A stretch of 47,377 bases of DNA from Anderseniella sp. (GCA_030626025.1 DAOUPT010000025.1:1-47377); one strand, 5' to 3'; counted from the first letter of the stretch, positions 33,890 to 43,342 are shown. Notes: generated from the sequence alone by a model not told the origin. Numbers and translations: made by a program.

Positions 33890-35122
33890 ATGGACTACAT
33901 CAGGTTTCTTAAAAACAATATCCGATGGTTGATGGCCGGGGCTTTGCTGACCCTGGCCTCAACTTTTGGCCAGACCTATTTTATTGCGCTTTTCGGGGTG
34001 CAAATCCGCCAGACGTTTTCGCTCAGCCATGGTGATTTCGGCTTTGTTTATATGCTGGCGACTCTGGCCAGCGCCGTAACACTGGTCTGGGCCGGGCAAT
34101 TGGCCGACCGGATGCGGCTTAAAACGCTGGGGCTGACGACGATATTCGGACTGGCTGTTGCGACATTCTCCATGGGGTTTGCCAGCTCATGGATTTGGCT
34201 GTTGCTGACAATTTATCTGCTGCGGTTGTTTGGGCAGGGGATGATGAGCCATGTGGCGATGACGGCAATGGCGCGATGGTTTAACGCCCATCGCGGCCGG
34301 GCGCTCAGCATGGCATCGCTGGGCCATGCGGTTGGCGAGGCCATTCTGCCGGGGCTGGCCGTGGTTGTCTTGGTGTATGTGGGGTGGCGCGAGACCTGGA
34401 TGTTAGCGGCCGGCATTTTGTGCTTTGTCATTGCACCGGTTTTTTTCTGGCTGACGATAAAGGAGCGAAGGCTCGGTGAGGCACCTGTTGAAACAGAGCA
34501 GCACGACGGAGTTGTTCACTGGACCCGGCGTGATGTGCTGCGTGACCGGTTATTTTACGCCCTGTTGCCGGGAACACTGGCCGCGTCATTTATTGTAACG
34601 GTGCTGTTCTTTCATCAGGCTCACCTGGTGGAAATAAAAGACTGGAACATGGCTATCTGGGGTGGGTTTTATCCATTTTTCGCTGCGGCTGCGACGGTAA
34701 CGTCGCTGATTGTCGGCTGGGCGGTTGATCGCTGGAGTGCCCGGCAATTGCTGCCGGTCTATCTGTTGCCTCTGGCCGCTGCGATGATAATATTTGCCTA
34801 TGGGCAAAGTCAGGCGACCGGGTTGGCAGGTATGGTTGTTATTGGCTCCAGCGTCGGGGCCGCGCAAACCATCTCAAGCGCAGTGTGGGCCGAGCTTTAC
34901 GGCACACGGTATCTCGGGTCGATCAAAGCGCTTACGGCTGCCGGTGCGGTGCTGGCAAGTGCGGTTGGTCCAGGACTTACCGGGTATTTGATGGATGCCG
35001 GTGTTGCTTTGGAGACTGTATTGATCACTCTAGGGGGGTATGCTGTTGCCGTTTCACTGGTATTTCTTTTGCTGTTGCCGGCTTTGATGTCGGCGCGCCA
35101 ACCAACCGGGCCAAACAGTTAG
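33890..35122 (+). CDS. Major facilitator superfamily transporter
   Basis: 410 residues with twelve predicted membrane helices. MFS markers: the cytoplasmic loop between helices 2 and 3 reads WAGQLADRMRLK, matching the family loop motif G-x-x-x-D-R-x-G-R/K-R-x, and LRLFGQGMMSHVAMTAMARWF in pieces marks helix 4. The second half repeats the loop as GWAVDRWSARQ. The substrate is not identifiable; the balance of helices and the lack of an extended central loop agree with small organic acid or drug carriers. No clear ribosome site before the ATG. The next gene (universal stress protein) begins 80 bases after its stop, with a putative FNR box between. Confidence 0.9.
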   Translation: MDYIRFLKNNIRWLMAGALLTLASTFGQTYFIALFGVQIRQTFSLSHGDFGFVYMLATLASAVTLVWAGQLADRMRLKTLGLTTIFGLAVATFSMGFASSWIWLLLTIYLLRLFGQGMMSHVAMTAMARWFNAHRGRALSMASLGHAVGEAILPGLAVVVLVYVGWRETWMLAAGILCFVIAPVFFWLTIKERRLGEAPVETEQHDGVVHWTRRDVLRDRLFYALLPGTLAASFIVTVLFFHQAHLVEIKDWNMAIWGGFYPFFAAAATVTSLIVGWAVDRWSARQLLPVYLLPLAAAMIIFAYGQSQATGLAGMVVIGSSVGAAQTISSAVWAELYGTRYLGSIKALTAAGAVLASAVGPGLTGYLMDAGVALETVLITLGGYAVAVSLVFLLLLPALMSARQPTGPNS

Positions 35123-35128
35123 CACAAC

Positions 35129-35142
35129 TTGACATTCGTCAA
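35129..35142. promoter_or_regulatory. FNR/FixK-type box upstream of the universal stress protein gene
   Basis: TTGACATTCGTCAA is a perfect inverted repeat TTGAC-N4-GTCAA, the form bound by FNR/FixK/FnrL-type regulators (usual consensus TTGAT-N4-ATCAA, with C/G accepted). A possible -10 TAGATT lies at 35165-35170, so a start at about 35177 would put the box centre at -41.5, the standard class II activator position. Universal stress proteins are often under oxygen control. Confidence 0.5.
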
Positions 35143-35202
35143 TATTTGTCCAACTTGATGGTGCTAGATTTATATATGTCCAATTCATTAGGAGATGATG
35201 CC

Positions 35203-36042
35203 ATGTCGGAACAAACTGTTGTTGTATGTATGAATGAGATTGAGCGCACTGATCAGATGCTATCGGTTCTTAAAGCATTGGCCGGCAAGATGGAAACCCA
35301 TTTTATCGGTCTCTATGTCGTTCCTGCCATTCAAGTGTATCCAAGTGCTGGAATGCAGCTGTCAACTCAAGTTTATGACGGTTTCCAGAAGTATTATCTC
35401 GATCATGCCGTGGATGTTAAAGCCAAATTTGACAAACTGATTTCCGATGAAGGTTTGCAGGGCGAATGGCGTCAAATTCAGGCAAGCAGTACGGTTATTG
35501 CTGAAATTGTGATTGAGCATGGCCGGATGGCTGATCTGATTGTGGTTCCGCAGTCGCGCAGTGATAATGGATCAGGCATGGAAACTGATTTTGCCGAACA
35601 GGTGGTTATGGAATGTGGACGTCCGGTTTTGGTTATCCCGACTTATGGTGATTTCAAAGAGTTCGGTAATTCGGTGTTGGTGGCCTGGAACGGAACCCGT
35701 GAGTCCTCACGGGCGGTGTTTGACGCAATGCCTTTCCTGAAAAGCGCTGACAAGGTGGATGTCTCATGGCTTAATCCTGACAAGACTGAGGACGACATGG
35801 ATTTGCCTGGTGCGGAGATCGCAACGGTTCTGGCTCGTCATAATGTCAAGGTGTTGGTTGAAGCTATTCCAACCGGGGGACTTGCCGCCGGTGAAGCGTT
35901 GCTGTCTCATGCTAGTGATATTGGTGCCGACATGCTGGTCATGGGAGCCTATGGCCATTCGCGGATGCGTGAGTTCGTATTCGGTGGTGCCACCAGAACA
36001 ATTCTTGCCAGCATGACAGTACCGGTTCTGATGTCGCATTAG
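35203..36042 (+). CDS. Universal stress protein, two UspA domains
   Basis: 279 residues from the ATG at 35203, which has GGAG eight bases before it; the frame is open upstream through the MFS gene region but that part is not coding. Two UspA folds follow each other: about 1-145 and 150-279. The second carries the ATP-binding motif G-x2-G-x9-G-S/T in GAYGHSRMREFVFGGATRTIL (shown by its key Gly and Arg-Thr residues). The first has only a degenerate version (SRSDNGSGMETDF). Cytoplasmic stress protein, probably ATP-binding through domain two. The putative FNR box and -10 element suggest induction when oxygen is low. A 13-bp perfect hairpin begins inside the final codons. Confidence 0.9.
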   Translation: MSEQTVVVCMNEIERTDQMLSVLKALAGKMETHFIGLYVVPAIQVYPSAGMQLSTQVYDGFQKYYLDHAVDVKAKFDKLISDEGLQGEWRQIQASSTVIAEIVIEHGRMADLIVVPQSRSDNGSGMETDFAEQVVMECGRPVLVIPTYGDFKEFGNSVLVAWNGTRESSRAVFDAMPFLKSADKVDVSWLNPDKTEDDMDLPGAEIATVLARHNVKVLVEAIPTGGLAAGEALLSHASDIGADMLVMGAYGHSRMREFVFGGATRTILASMTVPVLMSH

Positions 36043-36064
36043 AGCTGCTTGGCAGCTCTAATGC
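36036..36064. terminator. Hairpin at the universal stress protein stop
   Basis: GCATTAGAGCTGC (36036-36048) and GCAGCTCTAATGC (36052-36064) form a perfect 13-bp stem with a TTG loop, including the TAG stop codon. There is no T-tract after it, so it may terminate poorly or protect the 3' end. Confidence 0.5.
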
Positions 36065-36067
36065 TCT

Positions 36068-36297
36068 GATATCGCTCACGGCGTATCCTCCCTTCGGTCG
36101 GGCCTGCGCGGGCGCGGCGCATAAGCGCCGGGGTCCTCGCGGGGGCTCGTCCACTGCGGATTCAAAACGGAGTTAATACCAGTTTTCTATAACTCAACTT
36201 GAGAATCCGCAGCGGACGAACGAAGTGAGGACCCCGGCCGGTCAGGCCGCCCCTCGGAGGCCGAACGCTTAGCGTTCGAATAGCCGCGAGAGATATC
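36068..36297. repeat. 230-bp imperfect palindromic element
   Basis: The two halves are inverted copies with a 39-base centre. Ends: GATATCGCTCACGGC on the left and GCCGCGAGAGATATC on the right (12 of 15 complementary). Inner arms: GCCGGGGTCCTC (36127-36138) against GAGGACCCCGGC (36227-36238), 12 of 12; and TCGTCCACTGCGGATTC (36147-36163) against GAATCCGCAGCGGACGA (36203-36219), 16 of 17. A small side hairpin GAACGCT-T-AGCGTTC lies in the right half. No reading frame. It separates the stress protein from the ilv promoter. Confidence 0.75.
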
Positions 36298-36324
36298 AAA
36301 GACCACCACTTCTACAAATGCCTC

Positions 36325-36353
36325 TTGACGCCCCCGATCTTGCCCCGTAATAA
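36325..36353 (+). promoter_or_regulatory. Promoter of the ilvBN leader
   Basis: TTGACG (36325-36330), a 17-base spacer, and TAATAA (36348-36353) form a near-consensus housekeeping promoter. The expected start is about 36360, at or one base before the leader peptide ATG at 36361, so the leader would be read from a leaderless or almost leaderless mRNA. Confidence 0.75.
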
Positions 36354-36360
36354 TTCACCC

Positions 36361-36414
36361 ATGAAAAAGCAAATTCTAGTGGTGGTTATCTCGCGCATCT
36401 CCGGGGTTGTCTGA
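36361..36414 (+). CDS. ilv leader peptide
   Basis: 17-codon frame MKKQILVVVISRISGVV with six branched-chain codons in a row (ATT CTA GTG GTG GTT ATC, 36373-36390) and nine of 17 codons for Ile, Leu or Val. The ATG coincides with the predicted transcription start, with no ribosome site. It is followed by mutually exclusive RNA hairpins ending in a terminator, the standard layout of ribosome-controlled attenuation of ilvBN. Leaderless leader peptides of this kind are known for the trp operon of Sinorhizobium meliloti; this one was read directly from the sequence. Confidence 0.85.
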   Translation: MKKQILVVVISRISGVV

Positions 36415-36474
36415 CAGGCAATTCGGTGAAACGGTGATGCGCGACAAGGTCCCTTTAAAACGGGGCCTTTTTTT
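36391..36474 (+). terminator. ilvBN attenuator (competing hairpins and terminator)
   Basis: Three competing pairings are visible. Terminator: AAGGTCCC (36446-36453) with GGGGCCTT (36462-36469), then a T-run to 36474. Antiterminator: GGGGTTGTC (36403-36411, the last sense codons of the leader) with GACAA/TCCC (36443-36453), which takes up the left arm of the terminator. Third: TCGCGCATC (36391-36399) with GATGCGCGA (36436-36444), overlapping the antiterminator. A ribosome stalled at 36373-36390 covers the third region but frees 36403-36411, allowing read-through; one that reaches the stop covers 36403-36411, so the terminator forms. Confidence 0.8.
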
Positions 36475-36529
36475 ATTGGAAAATTCGTATAAACAAGACA
36501 AGCTGAAAAGTGCAAAGAAAGACTGAAAA

Positions 36530-38308
36530 ATGAGTAGCTCAGAAGCAGAAAAAATGAATGGCGCTGAAATCATCCTCAAAGCATTGGTTGATCAGGGTGT
36601 TGAGCATGTGTTCGGGTATCCCGGTGGTGCGGTTATTCCGATTTATGATGAAATTTTTCAACAAGATGCCATTAAGCATGTGCTGGTGCGACACGAGCAA
36701 GGCGCTGTTCACGCGGCTGAAGGTTATGCTCGTTCGACCGGCAAATGCGGGGTGGTGCTGGTAACTTCTGGTCCCGGTGCAACAAATGCGGTGACCGGGT
36801 TGACCGACGCGCTGCTTGATTCCATTCCGATTGTTTGTCTGACCGGGCAGGTGCCAACGCCGTTGATTGGTTCTGATGCCTTTCAGGAGTGTGACACGGT
36901 CGGCATTACCCGGCCCTGTACCAAGCATAATTATCTGGTCAAAAGCATTGAAGAGTTGCCGCGCATATTACACGAGGCGTTTTATGTGGCAACCAGCGGT
37001 CGACCGGGGCCGGTGGTTGTTGATATTCCCAAGGATGTGCAGTTTGCGCTTGGCGACTATCTGGGCAAGGACAACATTGTTCACAAAACCTATGTGCCCC
37101 AGCTCGACGGTGATGAACTGGCTATTGAAGTGGCCATTGAGTTAATGGCGGGCGCCAAAAAACCGATATTTTATACCGGCGGCGGGGTTATCAATGCCGG
37201 ACCTGAGGCTTCGGCGGCGTTGCGTGAACTGGTGGCTTTGACCGGCTTTCCGGTTACATCGACCCTGATGGGGTTGGGGGCTTATCCAGCTTCTGGTGAA
37301 AAATGGCTGGGAATGCTGGGCATGCACGGAACTTATGAGGCCAATTTGGCCATGCATGATAGTGATGTGATGATCTGTATCGGGGCGCGATTTGATGACC
37401 GGATTACCGGGCGGCTTGATGCGTTTTCACCCGGTTCAAAGAAAATCCATGTGGATATTGACCCGTCTTCAATCAATAAAATCGTCAAGGTGGATGTGCC
37501 AATTGTTGGTGATTGCAAAAATGTGCTTGAGGCGATGATTGCCAGTTGGAAGAAGAAAAACCCAACGACAGACAAGGCGGCCCTGGACAGTTGGAATGCC
37601 CAGATCGAAACATGGCGGTGGCGCGATTGTTTGTCTTACACCGCAAACGCCGATGTGATCATGCCGCAATATGCACTGGAGCTTTTGCAAGAGAAAACCG
37701 CTGGCAAGGATGTGCGTTTTACCACCGAAGTTGGCCAACATCAAATGTGGGCGGCGCAGTATTTGAAACTTGAGGAACCAAACCGCTGGATGACCTCGGG
37801 TGGTTTGGGCACGATGGGTTATGGTTTGCCGGCAGCTGTCGGGGTGCAGATGGCCAATCGGCAGTCGCTGGTGATTGATATTTCCGGTGATGCATCCTTC
37901 ATGATGAACATGCAGGAGATGTCGACGGCGGTTCAGTATAATCTGCCGGTTAAAATCTTTATTCTGAATAACCAGTATATGGGCATGGTACGCCAGTGGC
38001 AGCAATTGTTGCATAATAATCGTTTGTCGGAAACCTATAGTGAAGCTTTGCCCGATTTTGTTGTTCTGGCTGAGGCGTTTGGCTGTAAGGGTATGCGGTG
38101 TACCAAGCCTGCTGATTTGCCAGCAGCGATTGATGAAATGATTGCATTTGACGGGCCGGTGATATTTGATTGCCGGGTGGCCAATCTGGAAAACTGTTTT
38201 CCGATGATCCCGTCAGGGGAGGCGCACAACACGATGCTTTTGAATGATGAAGTCGATGATGAGTCAATTGGCAGTGCCATCAGCGAAGATGGCAAGTCAC
38301 TAGTTTAA
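36530..38308 (+). CDS. ilvB: Acetolactate synthase large (catalytic) subunit
   Basis: 592 residues. It condenses two pyruvates to acetolactate, or pyruvate with 2-oxobutyrate, as the first common step of valine/leucine and isoleucine synthesis, using ThDP, Mg and FAD. Domains: ThDP pyrimidine-binding (about 8-175) with HVFGYPGGAVIPIYDEI and the ThDP-activating glutamate in VRHEQGAVHAAEGYAR; central FAD-type domain (about 195-335); ThDP-PP domain (about 385-560) with DISGDASFMMNMQEM, where GDA takes the place of GDG as is normal in this family. The ribosome site is weak. Controlled by the attenuator at 36361-36474. The small subunit gene follows after 8 bases. Confidence 0.97.
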   Translation: MSSSEAEKMNGAEIILKALVDQGVEHVFGYPGGAVIPIYDEIFQQDAIKHVLVRHEQGAVHAAEGYARSTGKCGVVLVTSGPGATNAVTGLTDALLDSIPIVCLTGQVPTPLIGSDAFQECDTVGITRPCTKHNYLVKSIEELPRILHEAFYVATSGRPGPVVVDIPKDVQFALGDYLGKDNIVHKTYVPQLDGDELAIEVAIELMAGAKKPIFYTGGGVINAGPEASAALRELVALTGFPVTSTLMGLGAYPASGEKWLGMLGMHGTYEANLAMHDSDVMICIGARFDDRITGRLDAFSPGSKKIHVDIDPSSINKIVKVDVPIVGDCKNVLEAMIASWKKKNPTTDKAALDSWNAQIETWRWRDCLSYTANADVIMPQYALELLQEKTAGKDVRFTTEVGQHQMWAAQYLKLEEPNRWMTSGGLGTMGYGLPAAVGVQMANRQSLVIDISGDASFMMNMQEMSTAVQYNLPVKIFILNNQYMGMVRQWQQLLHNNRLSETYSEALPDFVVLAEAFGCKGMRCTKPADLPAAIDEMIAFDGPVIFDCRVANLENCFPMIPSGEAHNTMLLNDEVDDESIGSAISEDGKSLV

Positions 38309-38316
38309 GGAAATAG

Positions 38317-38886
38317 ATGATGAGCGAAAACGAAAAACCGCATCAACCTGCATCGGCCTACTTTATTGAAGAAAGCCATGAGAAGATTGAACAGCACACA
38401 TTATCTGTTGTGGTCGATAATGAGCCGGGGGTTCTGGCCCGGGTGATTGGTTTGTTCTCAGGACGCGGCTATAATATTGAGCAGCTGACGGTTTCTGAAA
38501 CCATGAACAAACGGCATATTTCGCGGATCACCATAGTGACTTCGGGAACGGCGATGGTGCTGGCGCAAATTCGGGCTCAGCTGGAAAGTATTGTGCCGGT
38601 GCATTCGGTGCTTGACCTGACCCTGGAAGGTGAAGCGATTGAGCGCGAACTGGCGTTGATCAAAGTTGCCGGAGCCGGTGAAGACCGGGTCGAAGCCTTG
38701 CGTATGGCCGAAGCGTTTCGGGCACGGGTGGTTGATGCCAGTAATTCATCCTTTGTGTTTGAATTGACCGGTAAGACACGGAAAGTGAATCAATTTATCG
38801 AATTGATGAAACCACTCGGTCTGACCGAAGTGGTGCGCACCGGCGTAACCGCGATATCGCGCGGACCAAAGGCGATGAAGGTATGA
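38317..38886 (+). CDS. ilvN: Acetolactate synthase small (regulatory) subunit
   Basis: 189 residues. An ACT domain occupies about 28-100 ([31 protein letters not shown] read in parts), where valine binds to inhibit the large subunit; the second domain (about 105-185) ends in [16 protein letters not shown], typical of the bacterial small subunit (IlvN/IlvH). The N-terminus has 25 extra residues before the ACT domain. AAGGA precedes the ATG at 38317. Its stop overlaps the pdxJ start by four bases, so pdxJ is translationally coupled to it. Confidence 0.96.
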   Translation: MMSENEKPHQPASAYFIEESHEKIEQHTLSVVVDNEPGVLARVIGLFSGRGYNIEQLTVSETMNKRHISRITIVTSGTAMVLAQIRAQLESIVPVHSVLDLTLEGEAIERELALIKVAGAGEDRVEALRMAEAFRARVVDASNSSFVFELTGKTRKVNQFIELMKPLGLTEVVRTGVTAISRGPKAMKV

Positions 38887-39647
38887 CCTGCAAACTTTCT
38901 GTAAATCTCAATGCCATTGCCATGTTGCGCAACCGGCGTGATTTGCCTTGGCCTTCTGTAACTGAACTTGGCCGCATCGCGCTTGAGGCCGGTGCTTATG
39001 GGCTGACGGTTCATCCACGGCCTGACGAGCGTCATATCCGCAAAGCGGACGTATTTGAAGTCCAGGAGATGATGAAACGCGGGTTTATGGATCGCGAATT
39101 TAACATCGAAGGCTACCCTGATGAACGCTTCATGGCGATTGTTGAAGAGGTGTGCCCGACGCAGGTGACACTGGTACCTGATGATCCTTCACAGGATACA
39201 TCCGATCACGGCTGGGACTTTGCTGCAAATATGAAGATGCTGAAAGGCGTGTCGGCGCGGCTGAAAGCAAAAGGCATGCGGGTGGCGATGTTTGCCGATG
39301 CCGATGCCTCAACAGTGGTGCTGGCCAAAGAAGCAGGCGCTGACCGGGTAGAGCTTTATACCGGCCCCTATGGAGCTTGTTATGATGACCCGGCCCAGCA
39401 AGCAGTGGAGATGGAGAAACTTGTGTCAGCCGGTATGATGGCGACGCAGGCGGGATTGGGCTTGAATGCCGGTCATGATCTGACCCTGGACAATCTGATG
39501 CAATTAACATTCGGCCTGCCATTTCTGGATGAGGTGTCGATCGGGCATTGCATTACGGCAGATGCGCTGAAGTATGGTATGGCAGGTGCGGTGGAGAAAT
39601 ATCGGGCAGCTTGTGGTGACCCACTCGTGGGGGCTGCGGTGAGGTAA
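38883..39647 (+). CDS. pdxJ: Pyridoxine 5'-phosphate synthase
   Basis: 254 residues. It joins 3-amino-2-oxopropyl phosphate with 1-deoxy-D-xylulose 5-phosphate to give pyridoxine 5'-phosphate, in the DXP-dependent route to vitamin B6. Recognised by [42 protein letters not shown], the [13 protein letters not shown] strand, GLNAGHDL and EVSIGH. The motif [10 protein letters not shown] has Ala where the E. coli enzyme has the His of NIDHIATLRN; this replacement is shared by rhizobial PdxJ. Coupled to ilvN through ATGA. Since branched-chain transaminase needs PLP, co-expression with ilvBN is a sensible link, though inferred. Confidence 0.95.
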   Translation: MTCKLSVNLNAIAMLRNRRDLPWPSVTELGRIALEAGAYGLTVHPRPDERHIRKADVFEVQEMMKRGFMDREFNIEGYPDERFMAIVEEVCPTQVTLVPDDPSQDTSDHGWDFAANMKMLKGVSARLKAKGMRVAMFADADASTVVLAKEAGADRVELYTGPYGACYDDPAQQAVEMEKLVSAGMMATQAGLGLNAGHDLTLDNLMQLTFGLPFLDEVSIGHCITADALKYGMAGAVEKYRAACGDPLVGAAVR

Positions 39648-39658
39648 AGGAGAAGATA

Positions 39659-40246
39659 ATGCAAATGTTAAATCGTAAAGCAATCAGGAATATTGGCTGT
39701 TCTGGTACTGCATTGTGTTTTCTTGCAATCCCAGCCCAAAGCGCCTCGCTTGACCATTACTTCAGCGGTGATCGCAATTCCTGTTATCAGCGGGTTTATA
39801 CAGCGGCGCATTTGAAGAGGCATCCTGATCAGACGGTGCGCTCGATTGAGTTCAAGCATTTTCCAAATTTGTGGGGGACGACCGGGGAAGATGGCAAGGT
39901 GCGGTTTGATGAACAAACACGCCAAGTGTATTTCTCTATTGCTATACGTTTTCGCGGGTCTGCGGGATTATTCGAAGAATCTGGGGAATGTAGTCGTGAA
40001 AACGGCGTGTTGCGTTGTGGGATTGAATGCGATGGCGGCGGGTTTGAATTGAAAGCCCGCAAGGATGGCCGGTTGCTGTTGAAAACCGGTTCGTGGGGTT
40101 TTCGAGTTGTCGGTGCTGGTGGTGGATGCGGTGAGGATGATGCAAATATGCGCCAAATCACCCGAAAGACTGATGATCGGGCTTTTCTCTTGTCGCGGCT
40201 TCCTGATCTAAGCTGCGTTGCGCCTAAACGGCATGAAGGGAATTAG
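39659..40246 (+). CDS. Secreted protein of unknown function (within ilv cluster)
   Basis: 195 residues with a signal peptide (about 1-28, ending AIPAQSA). The mature part is cysteine-containing: six cysteines (C42 near DRNSCYQ, then SGECSREN, LRCGIECDG, GGGCGED and DLSCVAP) suggest disulphides and a periplasmic location. The core is beta-rich (TVRSIEFKHFPNLWG). I recognise no family. GGAGA precedes the ATG by five bases, and the pdxJ stop is 11 bases upstream, so it is part of the ilvB-ilvN-pdxJ transcript. A role in branched-chain metabolism is not suggested by its sequence. Confidence 0.78.
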   Translation: MQMLNRKAIRNIGCSGTALCFLAIPAQSASLDHYFSGDRNSCYQRVYTAAHLKRHPDQTVRSIEFKHFPNLWGTTGEDGKVRFDEQTRQVYFSIAIRFRGSAGLFEESGECSRENGVLRCGIECDGGGFELKARKDGRLLLKTGSWGFRVVGAGGGCGEDDANMRQITRKTDDRAFLLSRLPDLSCVAPKRHEGN

Positions 40247-40326
40247 GGTTGTTATAGAAGTCAGAATTTGTGTTGAGGCTGGTTGGAAAAGTGGGTGACA
40301 ATGCAACGCATGCATTTTCTCGATAA

Positions 40327-41427
<1,101 letters not shown>

Positions 41428-41465
41428 GGTAGCTTTACCGAAACAGAGAATTGAATATCTCATTT

Positions 41466-41493
41466 AAAAGCCGCCCCTAACCGGGTGGCTTTT
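41466..41493 (+). terminator. Rho-independent terminator after ilvC
   Basis: AAAAGCCGCCC (41466-41476) pairs with GGGTGGCTTTT (41483-41493), 11 bp with one wobble and a CTAACC loop, followed by further T residues. It ends the ilv transcript and the A-run on the left makes it possibly bidirectional. Confidence 0.85.
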
Positions 41494-41583
41494 TACATTT
41501 TAGGGGGTGGGTGATTCACGCCTTGCATAAATGCAAGACGATCACGCACCTGGCAGGCGACAGTAGCGAAAGGGAAGAGGAAA

Positions 41584-42465
41584 ATGACCAAAGTAGCGTT
41601 TATAGGATTAGGTGCAATGGGGAGCGGCATGGCGGCGCGACTGCTGGATGCCGGTTTCGAGGTGACGGTTTATAATCGCACCGCTGAGAAAGCCCAGGCG
41701 CTGGCCAAATTTGGGGCCAAAGTTGCTGATACACCGCGCGAGGCTGTTGCCGGGGCACAGGCGATTTTTGCCATGGTCTCGGACAATTGGGCATCGCACG
41801 AAGTCTGGTTAGGTGAAAATGGCGTGCTTCAGGGTGATTTTGCGCCCGGTGCGCTGGTGGTTGAATGCTCGACCCTGTCACATAGCTGGGTATTGGAGTT
41901 GGCGGATAAAGTCAGCGCCAAAGGTCTCAAATACATCGATGCCCCGGTCACCGGATTGCCCGATGCAGCAGCGGCAGGTGAGCTGGTTTTGTTTGTTGGC
42001 TCGAAAATGGATGATCTTGATGAGGCACGGCGGTTTTTAATCCCGCTGTGCAAGGAAATCATGCACTTTGGCAAAGTCGGGACTGGCACTGCTTACAAGC
42101 TGATTGTCAATCTGATGGGGGCGGTGCAGATTGCGGCGGCTGCCGAAGGACTGGCGATGGCTGAAAAGGCCGGGCTGGATCTGGGATTGGTGGTTAATGC
42201 CATTTGCAGCGGTCAGGCGGCATCACCGCAGGTGGCTCGCAATGTCAAGCGGATGGCGACCAGTCAGCATGATAGCAACCCGATTTTTTCCGGTTCGATG
42301 CGCTTGAAAGACGCGCTCTACGGGGTGCAACTGGCGCAGAATCTGGGGGCAGGGGCTGATTTTGGCAATGTTGCTGCCGGCAGTTTTCAGGAGTTGGCTG
42401 ATAAAGGTTTTGGTAAGCTCAATGAATGCAAGGTGATTGATATTATGCGGGCCAAGCTGGTGTAG
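41584..42465 (+). CDS. NAD(P)-dependent 3-hydroxyisobutyrate dehydrogenase-like oxidoreductase
   Basis: 293 residues, the usual size of the beta-hydroxyacid dehydrogenase family. The Rossmann motif is at the start (KVAFIGLGAMGSGMAARLLDAG). The substrate-binding segment DAPVTGLPDAAAAG (family pattern DAPVSGG) is near 120. The catalytic lysine sits in GTGTAYKLIVNLMG near 165-178. Members oxidise 3-hydroxyisobutyrate, tartronate semialdehyde, succinic semialdehyde and similar acids. The position next to ilvC would suit valine breakdown, but the terminator between them argues against co-regulation, and no mmsA or acyl-CoA genes are near. GGGAAGAGGAAA is a strong ribosome site. Confidence 0.88.
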   Translation: MTKVAFIGLGAMGSGMAARLLDAGFEVTVYNRTAEKAQALAKFGAKVADTPREAVAGAQAIFAMVSDNWASHEVWLGENGVLQGDFAPGALVVECSTLSHSWVLELADKVSAKGLKYIDAPVTGLPDAAAAGELVLFVGSKMDDLDEARRFLIPLCKEIMHFGKVGTGTAYKLIVNLMGAVQIAAAAEGLAMAEKAGLDLGLVVNAICSGQAASPQVARNVKRMATSQHDSNPIFSGSMRLKDALYGVQLAQNLGAGADFGNVAAGSFQELADKGFGKLNECKVIDIMRAKLV

Positions 42466-42553
42466 GTCATTTTTCCGTCTTTGTTGTTGTGTTAGTGTGG
42501 CAATTCATGGAATAACCCTTTGAGGGATTTGCATTTAAAGAGAGGTAGAGTGG

Positions 42554-43327
42554 ATGAAACCTACATTGATAATCGTTGGCGCAGATAAGGGCGGCGTTGG
42601 CAAGACGACCATTTCACGTTTTTTGATGGATTATCTGGCCCGACACAATATTCTGGCCCGTGGTTTTGATACGGAAAATCCGCGTGGAACCCTGAATCGG
42701 TTTTATCCGGCCAACACCAAAATTATTGATCTGGCCGATGTGGCTGATCAGATGGCGATTCTTGATACGCTGGAATCTGACAGCGCCAATGTCACTGTGG
42801 TTGATTTGAAAGCCGGTAACCTTTCCTATGCGCTTGATTTATTTGATCGTATCGGGGTGCTTGAGGCAGCGCGTGACGGGCAATTTGATCTGGCGCTGGT
42901 GCATGTGGTCGGGCCTTCGATTGCATCGCTTGATGAAATCAATGAAGTGACCAAATATGTCCGCAATCTTGATTACGTTATCGCCCGCAACTTCATCAAT
43001 GAAACCAATTTCTTTGAGTGGGATGAAACAACCTTCAAAAAGTATTTTGCTAATCTCAATTCGGCCCATGAAATTGTCGTACCGAAACTGAATGAGATGG
43101 CCTATGAGCAGGTTGATCTTGCCGGGGTGACCTTTAAGGACTTTGTCGACAACAAGGCACCTGATGGTTCAAACGGCGGATATTCATTTACGCTGCGCGG
43201 CTATGTCAACAAGTGGTGCAATGACATTGATGCCGAGCTGGAAAAAACCCAGCTGATTCAGAGCTTGTTGCAGGCTGGTAGAGGCGGTGTGGCGCCAGCG
43301 CCTAAAGCAAAAGACAATGAGAGCTGA
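42554..43327 (+). CDS. ParA/MinD-like ATPase (first of a tandem pair)
   Basis: 257 residues. Deviant Walker A at 12-19 (KGGVGKTT) with both the signature lysine K12 and the P-loop lysine K17. The switch region FDTENPRG near 39 and the Walker B-like VTVVDLKAG near 80 fit the SIMIBI/ParA class, whose members dimerise on ATP to place proteins, plasmids or act as metal-insertion factors. There is no membrane-targeting helix like that of MinD and no DNA-binding N-domain. No parB or parS site is near. It is similar to the next protein over most of its length. Function unknown. Confidence 0.85.
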   Translation: MKPTLIIVGADKGGVGKTTISRFLMDYLARHNILARGFDTENPRGTLNRFYPANTKIIDLADVADQMAILDTLESDSANVTVVDLKAGNLSYALDLFDRIGVLEAARDGQFDLALVHVVGPSIASLDEINEVTKYVRNLDYVIARNFINETNFFEWDETTFKKYFANLNSAHEIVVPKLNEMAYEQVDLAGVTFKDFVDNKAPDGSNGGYSFTLRGYVNKWCNDIDAELEKTQLIQSLLQAGRGGVAPAPKAKDNES

Positions 43328-43342
43328 TCGCCTTTAAATTGT

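Noticed and set aside
41511-41545. GTGAT...ATCAC hairpin with inner CTTGCAT/ATGCAAG before the dehydrogenase gene
   Set aside because: Stable inverted repeat but no T-tract, no resemblance to the REP-like family and no regulator known to bind it; too little to call.
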